Notes: generated by a model not told the origin, from the letters alone. Numbered from the stretch's first letter, positions 10,111-20,803 are shown. The stretch: 64,000 nucleotides of DNA from Acidobacteriaceae bacterium (GCA_003139095.1 PLHW01000044.1:125838-189837); one strand, 5' to 3'. A program made the numbers and translations.

Positions 10111-12126
10111 TTAGTTGCTCGTGTGCGGATCGACCTGAGGCAGGTCCTCGGAAACTGCGAGAATGCATGATTGGCCCTCGAACTGGATTCGATCCGCAGA
10201 GTAAGCCGTAACCTTAACCTCTCCAGATTTTGTGCGGAGCCGAGTCATGACGTTTCGAATTGGGCCACCTTTGTCGAGCTGGGCGAGCATCAGGTCTCGA
10301 TCAGCCGGAGCCTCCCAAATCTTCAATTCATGGACGGTGCGACCAAGCACTTCGGCGCGGGAATATCCGTATCTGCATTCGAAGGCGGCATTCACATCGA
10401 GGAACCGTCCTTCCTTCAGCGTCGTGATTGAGAACGGAATCGGACTCGAACGAAACACCTTCTGAAACTTCTCCTCCGAACTCTTACGGCCGCCCTCCGA
10501 TTGCGCTAAAGCAGCTTCGGCTCGTTTGAGATCCCCAATGCGTTTTTCAAGTTCCTCTCCGTAGATGCGTGCGGTTTCGTAGAGCCTGGCGTTCTGGATC
10601 GCCGCTGCGGCGGGAATCGCCAGCAATTCGGCGCGTCGGAGATGGTCCCGGGTATAGAGACCTCGCTGAACGTGGCCCACTGAGAGGCATCCGAGATACT
10701 GGCCGGACGCTACCAGCGGAACCGATAGCCAGGAGCGCAACTGCTTGTGCCCCTTAAAGGTTTGCCATTGCTCTTCCGTCTTCGTGTCCTCAATCAAGAC
10801 GCTCTTTTGTTCCACTAAGACGCGATGCAAGAACGAAGACTCATCGGCGATGAGAGTCAGTGGGGGTCTAGGAGAACTCTTCTCTGGCTCGGGGCATAGT
10901 CTTTCACCGAGCGCCAGCACATGGGGACCACCTTCTGGAACCAAAACCCGGGCACAGGTGTACGGAACCAGTTCTTCAAGAGACCTCAGTAGAGCGTCCA
11001 TGACAAAATCCATCCGCAGGTCTTGGGTCAGCGAGAGGGTCGCTTTTCGCAGGGCCTCAGCTTCCACCCATGCTGATTTCGCCATAGCAAGGTTGGCGGC
11101 GACTTGCTCTTCTGCTTCTTTCTGCGCGGTGATCTCCAGGGCAGTCCCGACCAGCCGGCGAATCTTGCCTCCGGCATCTCGCACGGGAAACCCGCGAACC
11201 CATACCCAGCGTACCTCGCCGCGAGATCTGACAATTCTGAACCTTTCATTGAACTGTCCGCTTCGAGTGGCTTCGTCGAGTTTCGTGAGCACATGGGCGC
11301 GATCTTCGGGGTGGATCAGTTCTTCATAAGAAGAGGGGCTGTCCCGCAGCGACTCGCAGGAGCGGCCCGTGATCGTCTCATAGGACTGGTTCACGAACAG
11401 GGCTTGCTTGGTATCGGCGTCGATCATCCAGAAGATCTCCTGGATGTTCCGCGCCATCTGCTGAAACCGTTCTTCACTTTCAAGGAGCGACAACTGGGTG
11501 CGACGACGCTCGGTGACGTCGCGCAGAATCATTACGTGCTGGCCGGGTAGACAATCAGCCTTGGCTGTGAACTCGACGAAAACCGACGTCTGGTCGGTTC
11601 TTACGAGTTCCGCATCGCTCTGCTGGAACTTCTCGGCGAGAAGCCGGTGCCAGCCTTCCTGGAATTGGTCGGTATTCTTATAGAAACGGTCGATGATTTG
11701 GCCGATCAGTTGCGGACGCCGAATTCCGAAGAGGTGCTCGGCCGCGGGGTTAGCCTCGCGACAGATCGCCTGGTCATCAAGGATCAGAATGGCATCGAGC
11801 GCGTTCTCGAATACGGCTTGAAATTCACGCTCGGTCGTATTGAAGGCGCCCGTGATCTGGCCTTCTTCTTTCTGTGCCCAAAACAGGAACTTCGAGAGGA
11901 GCAGCACAACGGTTGCGAAGGTCGCCAGCAGGCCGAGCAGCAGTACGGCCGGCAGTTCCGCTCCGCGAAGCCGGTACCCAAGAGTCAGCGCGATGAGGGC
12001 GACCGAGACGAGGCTTACGGTGACGGAAGCCACGCGCCAGCCGAACTGCTTGCCCTTGGCGGGAAAGAGTGCACGGCGGAGTCGTTTGGCCGGCTCCATG
12101 GAAATGCCACGCATGGGAGCTCTCAC
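10111..12126 (-). CDS. PAS/GAF domain sensory protein
   Basis: Multiple PAS S-box segments (FQAVFENALDAILILDDQAICREANPAAEHLFG; FRIVRSRGEVRWVWVRGFPVRDAGGKIRRLVGTALEITAQKEAEEQ) and a GAF region. Confidence 0.85.
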   Translation of the reverse strand: MRAPMRGISMEPAKRLRRALFPAKGKQFGWRVASVTVSLVSVALIALTLGYRLRGAELPAVLLLGLLATFATVVLLLSKFLFWAQKEEGQITGAFNTTEREFQAVFENALDAILILDDQAICREANPAAEHLFGIRRPQLIGQIIDRFYKNTDQFQEGWHRLLAEKFQQSDAELVRTDQTSVFVEFTAKADCLPGQHVMILRDVTERRRTQLSLLESEERFQQMARNIQEIFWMIDADTKQALFVNQSYETITGRSCESLRDSPSSYEELIHPEDRAHVLTKLDEATRSGQFNERFRIVRSRGEVRWVWVRGFPVRDAGGKIRRLVGTALEITAQKEAEEQVAANLAMAKSAWVEAEALRKATLSLTQDLRMDFVMDALLRSLEELVPYTCARVLVPEGGPHVLALGERLCPEPEKSSPRPPLTLIADESSFLHRVLVEQKSVLIEDTKTEEQWQTFKGHKQLRSWLSVPLVASGQYLGCLSVGHVQRGLYTRDHLRRAELLAIPAAAAIQNARLYETARIYGEELEKRIGDLKRAEAALAQSEGGRKSSEEKFQKVFRSSPIPFSITTLKEGRFLDVNAAFECRYGYSRAEVLGRTVHELKIWEAPADRDLMLAQLDKGGPIRNVMTRLRTKSGEVKVTAYSADRIQFEGQSCILAVSEDLPQVDPHTSN

Positions 12127-12274
12127 TGCACAAATGACAGGCGTCTGACCCGCGCTTTAGACGGCTCAGCGCATTGTTCCTGTCTCTGGCAGATAGTAGG
12201 CGGGTGGTACGGTGTGGTCAAGTTTCCCTGCCGCCCCCTGTTATTCGGGGGCTACGGAAGCGACACCAGAGGGT

Positions 12275-13267
12275 TCATGGACCGCATTTGGGCTGTTCCA
12301 CCGATGGCGGTACGCCGAGGCTCTGATCGATGAGGAAGGACGGACGAACAAAAGCTCTGTCTTGCAACGGCGAAAGAAACACAACCTTCACAGATTGCCA
12401 GTCGATGGAATCCGGTTTCTTCAGCGGCCAATCCATCTTGCTCGTAATGGTTCCCCCGAACACGAGCGGTGTCAGGCTTTTCTTCTGCGGCAACACAACC
12501 TTTGCTTCGTACGAATATCCTTGAACCAGCTTGTTGTCGACCATTGCTGCGAGTGTTGCTTTGGTGCGGTCTGCCACCAGAAGCAATTGGACGCCTACGA
12601 TCAGGTCAAATCCTTCTGACGTGAAGACGTGATCAGGCGCTTCTAAGACAACGTGGAAGCCATTGCGCCCGCCTTTTTCTCGAACTGTGCGAAGGCTCTG
12701 GTAATCATCGGGACAAAATGTAACAGTCCGGTCCGCGGATCCCACGGTGTAGATCTTGCTGCGCCCATGATTGAGGATGTTTTCCAGGTAAACTCGAAGC
12801 CGCTGTGACTCCCCTTCGCTCTTCCAATTCACGGTGAGAGGGTCGAGATCCACCAAGGTGTGCTCTTCATTCGGTCCGACAACGGTGATGTCGGTGACCT
12901 TGGTTGCGTTTTGTTGTTTCACATATTGCAGCACCCCAAGTACGCATAGTCCGCCACAGAGCAGATAGACAACGAGCACGGTTATAAATTGCTGATTCAG
13001 GACTTTCTTTAATAAGGCGAAGTCCTGCTCGGAAATGACGCGTCTCAGGCTGTCGTCCCTGCGGAGGAGTCGGTCTACGCCGCTCGCGGTGAGCCGTTGG
13101 TCGGGCACCCTCTCGGGCGCTGCCAGGCGGAGTTTCTCTACGATTGCGCTGACGATAGCGTTGGGCTTTCCGAAGTGTTGGAGAATCTGGTAAGCGATAA
13201 ATCCCACGATTCCAAGCAGTGCGGGAAGGCCAGAAAGAAATCCATTTACGTTCATGCGGCGCCTCAA
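12275..13267 (-). CDS. hypothetical membrane protein
   Basis: 330-aa ORF with N-terminal and internal hydrophobic segments. Confidence 0.6.
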   Translation of the reverse strand: MRRRMNVNGFLSGLPALLGIVGFIAYQILQHFGKPNAIVSAIVEKLRLAAPERVPDQRLTASGVDRLLRRDDSLRRVISEQDFALLKKVLNQQFITVLVVYLLCGGLCVLGVLQYVKQQNATKVTDITVVGPNEEHTLVDLDPLTVNWKSEGESQRLRVYLENILNHGRSKIYTVGSADRTVTFCPDDYQSLRTVREKGGRNGFHVVLEAPDHVFTSEGFDLIVGVQLLLVADRTKATLAAMVDNKLVQGYSYEAKVVLPQKKSLTPLVFGGTITSKMDWPLKKPDSIDWQSVKVVFLSPLQDRAFVRPSFLIDQSLGVPPSVEQPKCGP

Positions 13268-13414
13268 CGAAACGACGTACTTCTCGGATCAGCGTAATCC
13301 AGAAGAATACACGCCCCGGTCGGGATGCGCGTTCCACTCCGCTGTTGCGCACAAGGTAGATCAGGTGCTAGGCTGGTTGGCGAACAAAAGGCGAAGCCAC
13401 TTCAGGAGTGCTGC

Positions 13415-15799
13415 ATGCCCCCGTCCCAATCCCTCGCTCCACGATCCGCGACAACCCTCGATACCGTTCACGACATTCTTGGGACTTTGGTCGCGCGCTA
13501 TCGCCAGGACGAAGTGCTGACATCGGTGCGGCAAATTTCAGCTCGAGAGGCTAAGTTTCGTCCGGTGCCCAGCTGGGTGACAAGTACCTTATGTGAGGCG
13601 TATCGGGCAAAGGGAATCCAAGAACTGTACTCGCATCAGGCCGCCACGGCCGAGCTGGTACACGACGGCAGAAACGTTGTCGTAGTGACGCCGACGGCAT
13701 CGGGCAAGACCCTCTGCTACAACCTGCCAGTGTTAAATGCGGTGCTGGAAAATCCCGATACCCGCGCCCTTTACCTGTTTCCCACCAAAGCGTTGGCCCA
13801 GGACCAACTCGCCGAATTGCATGACCTATCGAAGCGGCTCGATGACTGCTTTGGGGTGTTCACCTACGACGGCGATACGCCGAGCGACGCGCGCAAAGCG
13901 ATTCGAGAGCGCGGACATATTGTCCTGACCAATCCAGACATGCTGCACACGGGAATCCTGCCGCACCACACCAAATGGATGCGATTGTTTGAAAACCTGC
14001 GCTACATCGTGATCGATGAATTGCACTCCTATCGCGGGGTGTTCGGAAGCCATCTGGCGAATGTGCTGCGGCGGTTGAGACGGGTCGCGCAGTTCTATGG
14101 TTCCGATCCACAGTTCATCTGCTGTTCCGCCACGATCGCTAATCCCGGCGAACTGGCCGCACAACTCACCGAGAAGAAAGTCGAAGTTGTCGAGGAGAAT
14201 GGCGCCCCGGCCGGGGAGAAGGTTTTCGTTTTCTACAACCCGCCCATGGTGAACCGCAATCTCGGCATCCGGCGCAACTATATCAATGAAGCGACCCGTG
14301 TCGCTAAAGAGGTGCTCGCCCGAAAGCTGCAGACGATCGTCTTCGCCAACAGCCGACTGCATACCGAGATTCTGCTCACCTACCTGCAGCAGGCGAATCC
14401 GCCGAAGCCGGGCCAACCAGAACCGATCCGCGGCTATCGGGGTGGGTATCTACCAGGGGAACGGCGCGAGGTTGAACGCGGATTGCGCGACGGCCGGATT
14501 TTGGGAGTCGTGACCACAAATGCACTTGAGTTGGGAATCGACATAGGCTCGCTCGATGCTTGCGTGATGGTAGGCTATGCGGGCTCGATCGCATCGACCT
14601 GGCAAAGGGCTGGGCGTGCCGGGCGCCGCAGTGGAAGCTCATGCGCAGTATTTGTCGCGTCGTCTGCTCCCCTCGACCAGTTCATCGTGCAGCATCCCGA
14701 TTACTTTTTCGGAAGCTCACCCGAGCACGCACATATTCAACCAGACAACCTCGAAATTCTTGTGAACCACCTGAAGTGCGCTGCGTTCGAGCTGCCACTT
14801 TCGCCCGAGGAACAATTCGGCAATGTCGATCTGCCTGACCTGTGCGAACGGCTTGGCGAAGCTGGGTTTCTGCATAAGAGCGGCGGGAACTGGCATTGGG
14901 TGCAGCAGGCCTATCCGGCAGACACCGTCAGTCTGCGGTCGGTGACGTCCGACAATTTCATCATCATTAAGACAACCGGAGACAGCGATGGAGAGCCGGA
15001 AGTGATCGGTGAGGTCGACTTCTCCTCGGCGCTCACAACCGTTCACCCGAAAGCGATCTATCTCCATCAAGGTCAGCAATACCACGTGGAACGGCTGGAT
15101 TTCGAAAAGCGAAAAGCCTACGTGAAACCGGTAAATGTGGACTACTACACGGATGCCATCCGCTACACGCAAGTACGGGTACTCGAAATCGCGGAGGAGC
15201 AAAGTATTCCTGGTCCTGCAGCCCGGGCCCACGGGGACGTCCTGGTGCGCTCGCAAGTCGTCGGCTTCAAGAAAATCAAGTTCTTCACGAACGAGAACGT
15301 CGGCTCGGGAAAGCTCGAATTGCCGGAGAACGAAATGCACACGACCGCATTCTGGCTCACGCTCGGGCACAGCTTGCTGACGGAATTGCCCTTCACGTTA
15401 TCCGAGCGGCAGAACGGAATCTTTGGATTGCTTTATGCCCTGGGATCGATGGCGACACTCTTGCTGATGTGCGACCGTCGGGATCTTGGCGCAGCTGTGG
15501 GGGAGCGGCCACCAAGCGCGGCTTCCGAAATTAACTGGGAGGATTTTGCGGCACCACGCGCATCGGAGATAACGGAATTCTTTGAACCCAACCTCTATCT
15601 CTACGACGCGTACCCAGGGGGAATTGGATTCAGCGAGCCGCTCTACAGAATCTCGAACGTGCTGCTGGAACGCACGCGTGAGCTCATTTGCGCTTGTCCG
15701 TGCGAGAACGGCTGCCCCTCGTGTGTCGGGCCGGCCGGTGACCGGAGCGAAAGTACGAAGGACGTGGCGCTCGCAATCCTTGGACGCCTGTGTGCATGA
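13415..15799 (+). CDS. mrfA: MrfA/YprA-like DEAD/DEAH-box helicase with DUF1998
   Basis: VTPTASGKTLCYNLPVL (Walker A), IDELHSYRG (DExH-type), C-terminal CACPCENGCPSCVG cysteine cluster; AGGAG before the ATG at 13415; followed by a YprB-like gene. Confidence 0.85.
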   Translation: MPPSQSLAPRSATTLDTVHDILGTLVARYRQDEVLTSVRQISAREAKFRPVPSWVTSTLCEAYRAKGIQELYSHQAATAELVHDGRNVVVVTPTASGKTLCYNLPVLNAVLENPDTRALYLFPTKALAQDQLAELHDLSKRLDDCFGVFTYDGDTPSDARKAIRERGHIVLTNPDMLHTGILPHHTKWMRLFENLRYIVIDELHSYRGVFGSHLANVLRRLRRVAQFYGSDPQFICCSATIANPGELAAQLTEKKVEVVEENGAPAGEKVFVFYNPPMVNRNLGIRRNYINEATRVAKEVLARKLQTIVFANSRLHTEILLTYLQQANPPKPGQPEPIRGYRGGYLPGERREVERGLRDGRILGVVTTNALELGIDIGSLDACVMVGYAGSIASTWQRAGRAGRRSGSSCAVFVASSAPLDQFIVQHPDYFFGSSPEHAHIQPDNLEILVNHLKCAAFELPLSPEEQFGNVDLPDLCERLGEAGFLHKSGGNWHWVQQAYPADTVSLRSVTSDNFIIIKTTGDSDGEPEVIGEVDFSSALTTVHPKAIYLHQGQQYHVERLDFEKRKAYVKPVNVDYYTDAIRYTQVRVLEIAEEQSIPGPAARAHGDVLVRSQVVGFKKIKFFTNENVGSGKLELPENEMHTTAFWLTLGHSLLTELPFTLSERQNGIFGLLYALGSMATLLLMCDRRDLGAAVGERPPSAASEINWEDFAAPRASEITEFFEPNLYLYDAYPGGIGFSEPLYRISNVLLERTRELICACPCENGCPSCVGPAGDRSESTKDVALAILGRLCA

Positions 15800-15851
15800 A
15801 CTCGTACAAGGGATTCGAGGACAGGGAGTCGAAACAAAAGTGAGCCAGGTG

Positions 15852-17162
15852 ATGCAGGACCGATTCCGACGGCTGAAAGCGCTGCAACTCCCTTCTCCCT
15901 CGGTACGCTCGGGGCTTGAATGGGAAGCGGCAGTGCCACACATCCCGGTCCAACTGCGCGACGGGGAGCATACAGGTCCGGGTGGATCGGGCAGGCTGGA
16001 GCAGCTACTGGGGGCGACGGCCAAGGCCAATGAATACGGCGAACATCTTTCCCTGCATTGCTGGTTCGGCGAACCGGCTCGATTTACGCCGTCTATCGAA
16101 GCTCTACGGTTGCTGATGCCCGACGCACCGGAGGAGGTTGCGGATCCCGAGCAGTGGATTTTTCTGGACACGGAAACGACCGGCCTTGCGGGCGGGAGTG
16201 GGACCTATGCGTTTCTTGTTGGCCTCGCGTGGTGGGAGGGTGGCGGACTTGAAGTCGAACAATTGTTCATGCGCGACCACAGCGAAGAGCGGTCGTTGCT
16301 GTTCGCACTGGCGGAGCGGCTCGCCAAGCGCCGGGTGCTGGTCACGTTCAATGGCAAATCGTTCGACTGGCCATTGCTCGAAACCCGCTACCGCATGAGC
16401 CGGAAGATTCCTCTTCCCTGCCCCCGCGCACATCTCGATTTCCTTCATCCGGCGCGAAACCTGTGGCGGCTGCGTCTTGGATCGGTGCGACTATCAGAGC
16501 TCGAACGGCACGTGCTGGGATGGGATCGAGGGCAAGATCTAATGTCGGGTCTGATCCCGCAGATTTACTTGGATTTCATCCGGGGCGGATCGCCCGAGAG
16601 GCTTGTTCCCGTCTTGCACCACAACCAGATGGACCTGCGCGGCCTGGCCGGGCTCTCCAGCCGGATTCTTTCCCTGCTCAGCGATGCTGAAACCCTGGGA
16701 CAAGATGGACTAGAACTGTTTGGAGTGTCCCGAATTTGCGAACGGCAGGGAGATTGCATTCGTGCCCGGAAGCTCTACGAACAATCCATCGCGTCCGTGC
16801 TGCCGGTCGAGACCGACCGGACCGCGCGGCGTTCGCTGGCGCGCCTGGCGAAACGCGATGGCGATTTCGCCTTAGCCTGTGACCTTTGGAGAAGCGCGGT
16901 TGGAAACTCGCGGCCGGGGTATGAGGCCTACGAGCAGCTGGCGATCTACCACGAGCATCGGGCACGCAACCCGCAGGAGGCGCGCGAGGTGGTTCGCCGG
17001 GCACTCGATGAACTCCACCGGGCAAACCACGCCGGCACGCTCGCTCCACGCGCCTATCACGAGATCCGGGCGCGATTCGAGCATCGAATGGCTCGACTGG
17101 AAAGAAAAAGCAGGCGGCCTCTGCTCGAAGGTTTGGGCACGAAATTCTGCCCGGAAGAGTGA
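15852..17162 (+). CDS. mrfB: MrfB/YprB-like RNase H-fold exonuclease
   Basis: FLDTETTGLAGGSGTYAFLVGLAWW exonuclease motif; immediately downstream of the MrfA-like helicase. Start uncertain (ORF open from 15582). Confidence 0.8.
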   Translation: MQDRFRRLKALQLPSPSVRSGLEWEAAVPHIPVQLRDGEHTGPGGSGRLEQLLGATAKANEYGEHLSLHCWFGEPARFTPSIEALRLLMPDAPEEVADPEQWIFLDTETTGLAGGSGTYAFLVGLAWWEGGGLEVEQLFMRDHSEERSLLFALAERLAKRRVLVTFNGKSFDWPLLETRYRMSRKIPLPCPRAHLDFLHPARNLWRLRLGSVRLSELERHVLGWDRGQDLMSGLIPQIYLDFIRGGSPERLVPVLHHNQMDLRGLAGLSSRILSLLSDAETLGQDGLELFGVSRICERQGDCIRARKLYEQSIASVLPVETDRTARRSLARLAKRDGDFALACDLWRSAVGNSRPGYEAYEQLAIYHEHRARNPQEAREVVRRALDELHRANHAGTLAPRAYHEIRARFEHRMARLERKSRRPLLEGLGTKFCPEE

Positions 17163-17374
17163 GTCAGATGGAGGAAGGAAGAAAACGAGTGTTAGGGATT
17201 ATCGCCGGCATCCTCGTCGCGCGTCATCTAAAGACGACAGAGGACCTGCACGACAGCCGGCCGAGTCCGCGGACTGAGGCGCTGGTTGGGTCGGCCGTGC
17301 AGTGGGCCGAGCGAATCATGAGAAGGATCGACGGGACCTTCGCAAATTCCGCCGATGACAAACGATGGCCGTGA
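17159..17374 (+). CDS. small hypothetical protein
   Basis: Overlaps the end of the mrfB-like gene and the start of the next ORF, consistent with an operon. Confidence 0.45.
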   Translation: MSQMEEGRKRVLGIIAGILVARHLKTTEDLHDSRPSPRTEALVGSAVQWAERIMRRIDGTFANSADDKRWP

Positions 17375-17697
17375 GCTTAGAAGAGACTCTGATTTCGGTG
17401 TGGCGCCAGTCCTTCGTGGAAGAGGCCAAAGCCGTCAGTGTCGACGGCCGTAGTTTTCCCGTGCGAAGGACCAGCCGATCCAGATTGCGAGAAGTGAATT
17501 TTAAATTCCAAGGCCAGGAGCTACGTGGGCTCGAGCAGAATCCCAAAACCGCGTCTCGCTGGGCGAAACTTGCACGCGAGGGAAAGAAAGTCATGCAGTT
17601 CCTGGACGCGGGGCGCTACATGGCGGTCGTCGTGGATGGAAAGGTGCAGCTCTATGGCAAAGCCGCGCACGATGATCGAAAGTCAAACGAGACCTAA
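17365..17697 (+). CDS. small hypothetical protein
   Basis: 110-aa ORF overlapping the preceding ORF. Confidence 0.5.
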   Translation: MAVSLEETLISVWRQSFVEEAKAVSVDGRSFPVRRTSRSRLREVNFKFQGQELRGLEQNPKTASRWAKLAREGKKVMQFLDAGRYMAVVVDGKVQLYGKAAHDDRKSNET

Positions 17698-17804
17698 CAA
17701 GAAGATGAATGGAGTGGCTGATGGGAAGCGCTGACGTGTGAACGGATTCTTTAGACATTAAATAACGAGTCGGTAGAATTGAACTACGAGTTGGGTGAGG
17801 TTCT

Positions 17805-18095
17805 GTGATGAGAAACTTAGGTGTTGAAAGCATCCCCGAAAGGGGGCGAGTTCTCAATGCGGTCGCGCTGCAAAACGCCGTCTTGTGCGCCGAATGTGAT
17901 GTTGTCAGCGACAGCCCGAACGACCGGTGTCTGGTGTGCGGAAGCCGCTCCCTGTTCAACATCGCTCGCATGTTCGGCGGGAATCTTCCCAGGGATCGGG
18001 CGGCTCTGGTTCCGTCAGAAACGGTGGAATTGCAACGCGAGATTGTGCTGACCTTCCCAAGGCACCACAGGCAGCGCGCCAAACGAACCGGTTAG
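17805..18095 (+). CDS. small putative zinc-ribbon protein
   Basis: CAECDVVSDSPNDRCLVCGSRSL: two CxxC pairs. Confidence 0.6.
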   Translation: MMRNLGVESIPERGRVLNAVALQNAVLCAECDVVSDSPNDRCLVCGSRSLFNIARMFGGNLPRDRAALVPSETVELQREIVLTFPRHHRQRAKRTG

Positions 18096-18126
18096 TTCGC
18101 GTGGTTGAACTATTGGTCGAACCATC

Positions 18127-19197
18127 GTGCGAAAAATCATCCATGTCGACATGGACGCGTTCTACGCTTCGGTCGAGCAGCGCGATGATCCGCAACTACG
18201 CGGCAAGCCCGTTATCGTCGCATGGCAGGCTAAGCGTTCCGTCGTTTGTGCCGCTTCCTACGAGGCCAGAGCCTTCGGAGTTCATTCGGCAATGCCAGCC
18301 GTGCGGGCCGAACGTTTGTGTCCCGGTGCGGTCTTCATCCCTCCCGATTTCACGCGCTACCGTGCAGTTTCGAAGAGTGTCCGAGAAATCTTCCAGCGTC
18401 ATACAGACTTGATCGAGCCACTGTCTCTCGATGAAGCCTATCTCGACGTCACCGAGAACAAGACGGGCCTGCCGACAGCCACGCTAGTGGCGCGCAAGAT
18501 CCGCGAGCAGATCCGCCAGGAACTGAATCTGACGGCCTCAGCGGGCGCAGCGCCCAACAAGTTTTTGGCGAAACTTGCCTCCGACTGGCGCAAGCCCGAT
18601 GGACTCTTTGTTATCCAACCCGATGATGTCGATGGGTTTCTCCTGCCACTGCCTGTCGGACGCCTGCCAGGGGTCGGCAAAGTTACGGGAGAGAAACTGG
18701 AGAACCTAGGAGTGAAGACGGTGGCGGATCTACGAAAGCTGGAAGTGCCGGTGCTCGAACAACATTTTGGCCGCTATGGTATGCGCCTGCACGAACTCGC
18801 CCGTGGCATCGACGAAAACGAAGTCGTGCCGGACCGGCCTACACAGTCGATCTCCGTCGAGGACACTTTTGAGCAAGATGTTCTGCTAACAGAGACCGAG
18901 CCCATGATCCGTCGCCTGACAGGCAAGCTTTGGTCGGCCTCGCGCAAAGAACCGCGTCTGGCACGCACGGTAGTTCTGAAACTCAAGACCAGCGAGTTCA
19001 AACTACTTACCCGCAGCCACACGCCGGTCTCTGCTCCCTCCTCTTGCGAAGAATTGACGGACATCGCCCTGAAATTACGAGAACGAGTGGAACTTAGTCC
19101 GAAGCAACGTTATCGGCTGGTTGGTGTCGGGTTGAGCAACTTTCGGGACCGCGAAGATGATGCAGCGCAGGCGGATCTCTTCCAACTGCAGGGCTAA
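18127..19197 (+). CDS. dinB: DNA polymerase IV (Y-family)
   Basis: IIHVDMDAFYASVEQRDDPQLRGKPVIV and SLDEAYLDVT motifs. Confidence 0.95.
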   Translation: MRKIIHVDMDAFYASVEQRDDPQLRGKPVIVAWQAKRSVVCAASYEARAFGVHSAMPAVRAERLCPGAVFIPPDFTRYRAVSKSVREIFQRHTDLIEPLSLDEAYLDVTENKTGLPTATLVARKIREQIRQELNLTASAGAAPNKFLAKLASDWRKPDGLFVIQPDDVDGFLLPLPVGRLPGVGKVTGEKLENLGVKTVADLRKLEVPVLEQHFGRYGMRLHELARGIDENEVVPDRPTQSISVEDTFEQDVLLTETEPMIRRLTGKLWSASRKEPRLARTVVLKLKTSEFKLLTRSHTPVSAPSSCEELTDIALKLRERVELSPKQRYRLVGVGLSNFRDREDDAAQADLFQLQG

Positions 19198-19272
19198 AGA
19201 CGTGATCAGCGCGCGTCGCTCACGCTCCATGCTCTATGCCAGATTGCTGATCCCCGTCGGGACGTGTGGCCT

Positions 19273-19974
19273 TTAGAAGAGCGTCGCAGTGGTTTCCTTG
19301 AGGGGAACTTCCCGGATGCATTCCTCATCGTTATTCTCCGATCGATTCACGCGAGGACTGACTGGATACTTCTTCATCAGACCAGAATCAAACGGTTGTA
19401 GACAGTCGAGAACGGCCTTTGCGTCGGTGATGCCAGGATCGAGCCACCTCTCGTAGTCTTCCACTCGCAGGATTGCAGGCATGCGATCATGAACATCGGC
19501 AACGAGCGAGTTCGGCCGGGTCGTCAGAATGCTGCAGGTTTCAAGGATGTTGTTATTCAGATCTCGCCACCGGTCCCACAATCCCGCAAACGCAAACAGC
19601 GATCCGGTCGTCAGACCGAAGTTGTACGGTTGTTTTTCTTTGGGTCCGATTTTCTTCCATTCGAAAAAGCCGTCCGCCGGAATGAGGCAGCGGTGCCGTT
19701 TGATGGCGTCGCGGAAGGCTGGCTTCTCTGCCGCGGTTTCTGACATTGCGTTGATGGTTCTCAAGCCAAAAGACTGGTCTTTGGCCCAGTACGGAATCAG
19801 ACCCCATCGCATGAGGCCAAAGATGCGTACTGGCTCGGCAGGATGCTGGCGGATCGTTGGGACCTGCTGGGTGGGAGCGATGTTCCAGCTCGGCTCCCAG
19901 GGTGGGTCTTCTTCAAGACCGAAGTGGTCCTTCAGGTAGCGTTCTTTGGCCGTGAGCCGATAGCGCCCGCACAT
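19273..19974 (-). CDS. SOS response-associated peptidase, SRAP/YedK (HMCES) family
   Basis: MCGRY N-terminus with catalytic Cys2; PADGFFEWKK; VHDRMPAIL. Confidence 0.93.
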   Translation of the reverse strand: MCGRYRLTAKERYLKDHFGLEEDPPWEPSWNIAPTQQVPTIRQHPAEPVRIFGLMRWGLIPYWAKDQSFGLRTINAMSETAAEKPAFRDAIKRHRCLIPADGFFEWKKIGPKEKQPYNFGLTTGSLFAFAGLWDRWRDLNNNILETCSILTTRPNSLVADVHDRMPAILRVEDYERWLDPGITDAKAVLDCLQPFDSGLMKKYPVSPRVNRSENNDEECIREVPLKETTATLF

Positions 19975-20089
19975 GGAGAATCAGTCTAGCAAACGGCAGC
20001 GAAAATTCTCACACCCTTCGACGGTCGCCGATTCAGTCCCTCGGACTTTGGCATCGCATGGTTGTCACGTTGAGAACGGTTGCCTTCTC

Positions 20090-20374
20090 TCACTTGTTTC
20101 GCCTGGCTACTTTCCATTTTGCCCAACGTGCACGCTGGGCCGCTGCAATCCGCTTGCGTGCCGCCGCTGACATTGTTCTTCGTTTCTTGCCGCCCTTCTG
20201 CCCACTCCCAACCCTTCCTCGCACTCCGCCGAGACTGCCCAGAGCCTTCAGAGCCTCGTCGAGTTGTTCAACCGTCCTCCGCGCTTGTTCCCTTTCCTTC
20301 TGCAACTGCTGGACAACGCTAGCCAGGTTCGACATTGATTTCCCTCGGCAGAATTCTAGCAGCCCCACTCGCAC
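20090..20374 (-). CDS. small hypothetical protein with basic C-terminus
   Basis: Coiled-coil N-half and RRTMSAAARKRIAAAQRARWAKWK tail. Confidence 0.6.
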   Translation of the reverse strand: MRVGLLEFCRGKSMSNLASVVQQLQKEREQARRTVEQLDEALKALGSLGGVRGRVGSGQKGGKKRRTMSAAARKRIAAAQRARWAKWKVARRNK

Positions 20375-20440
20375 TTAGACCTTTCCAGCCCTAGTTCCCG
20401 CGAACCCTGAAGTTTCCCTAGACCCGTCAGGAGGAATGCC

Positions 20441-20803
20441 ATGAGGCTTCGTCGCAATGAATTCTGCCCTATTCACAAATCGCTTTCCTGCTGCGGCCGG
20501 GAGACCCTTCCCAAGCCCCGGCTCGTAAGACTGGGAGTTCAGCGCGTCGAAGATCCGCACCACCCGCGAGGATATCGGGAACTGCGATCACCGGCAGAGA
20601 TGCGAAAACTCCTGAACCGTAAGGTGCGGCAACAGGCCGGAATATGCGCGATCTGCCACGAAGAGTTTACCGACTACAACGACATCGTTCCGGATCACAA
20701 GAGTCCGAAAGGTATGGGAGGAGCGTGGAGAGATGATCATCCTGACAATATTCAAGCAACACATTGGTGGTGCAATGGAGAGAAAGGATCAACCAGGATT
20801 TGA
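20441..20803 (+). CDS. HNH endonuclease-like protein
   Basis: CAICHEEFTDYNDIVPDHKSPKGMGGAWRDDHPDNIQATHWWCN. Confidence 0.7.
   Translation: MRLRRNEFCPIHKSLSCCGRETLPKPRLVRLGVQRVEDPHHPRGYRELRSPAEMRKLLNRKVRQQAGICAICHEEFTDYNDIVPDHKSPKGMGGAWRDDHPDNIQATHWWCNGEKGSTRI

Noticed and set aside
11104-12333. Plus-strand ORFs 11104..11550 and 11647..12333 opposite the PAS gene
   Set aside because: Fully antisense to a well-supported PAS/GAF CDS; GC-rich shadow ORFs.
15398-16171. Minus-strand 257-aa ORF
   Set aside because: Antisense to the mrfA/mrfB-like genes; low-complexity Arg/Ser-rich shadow ORF.
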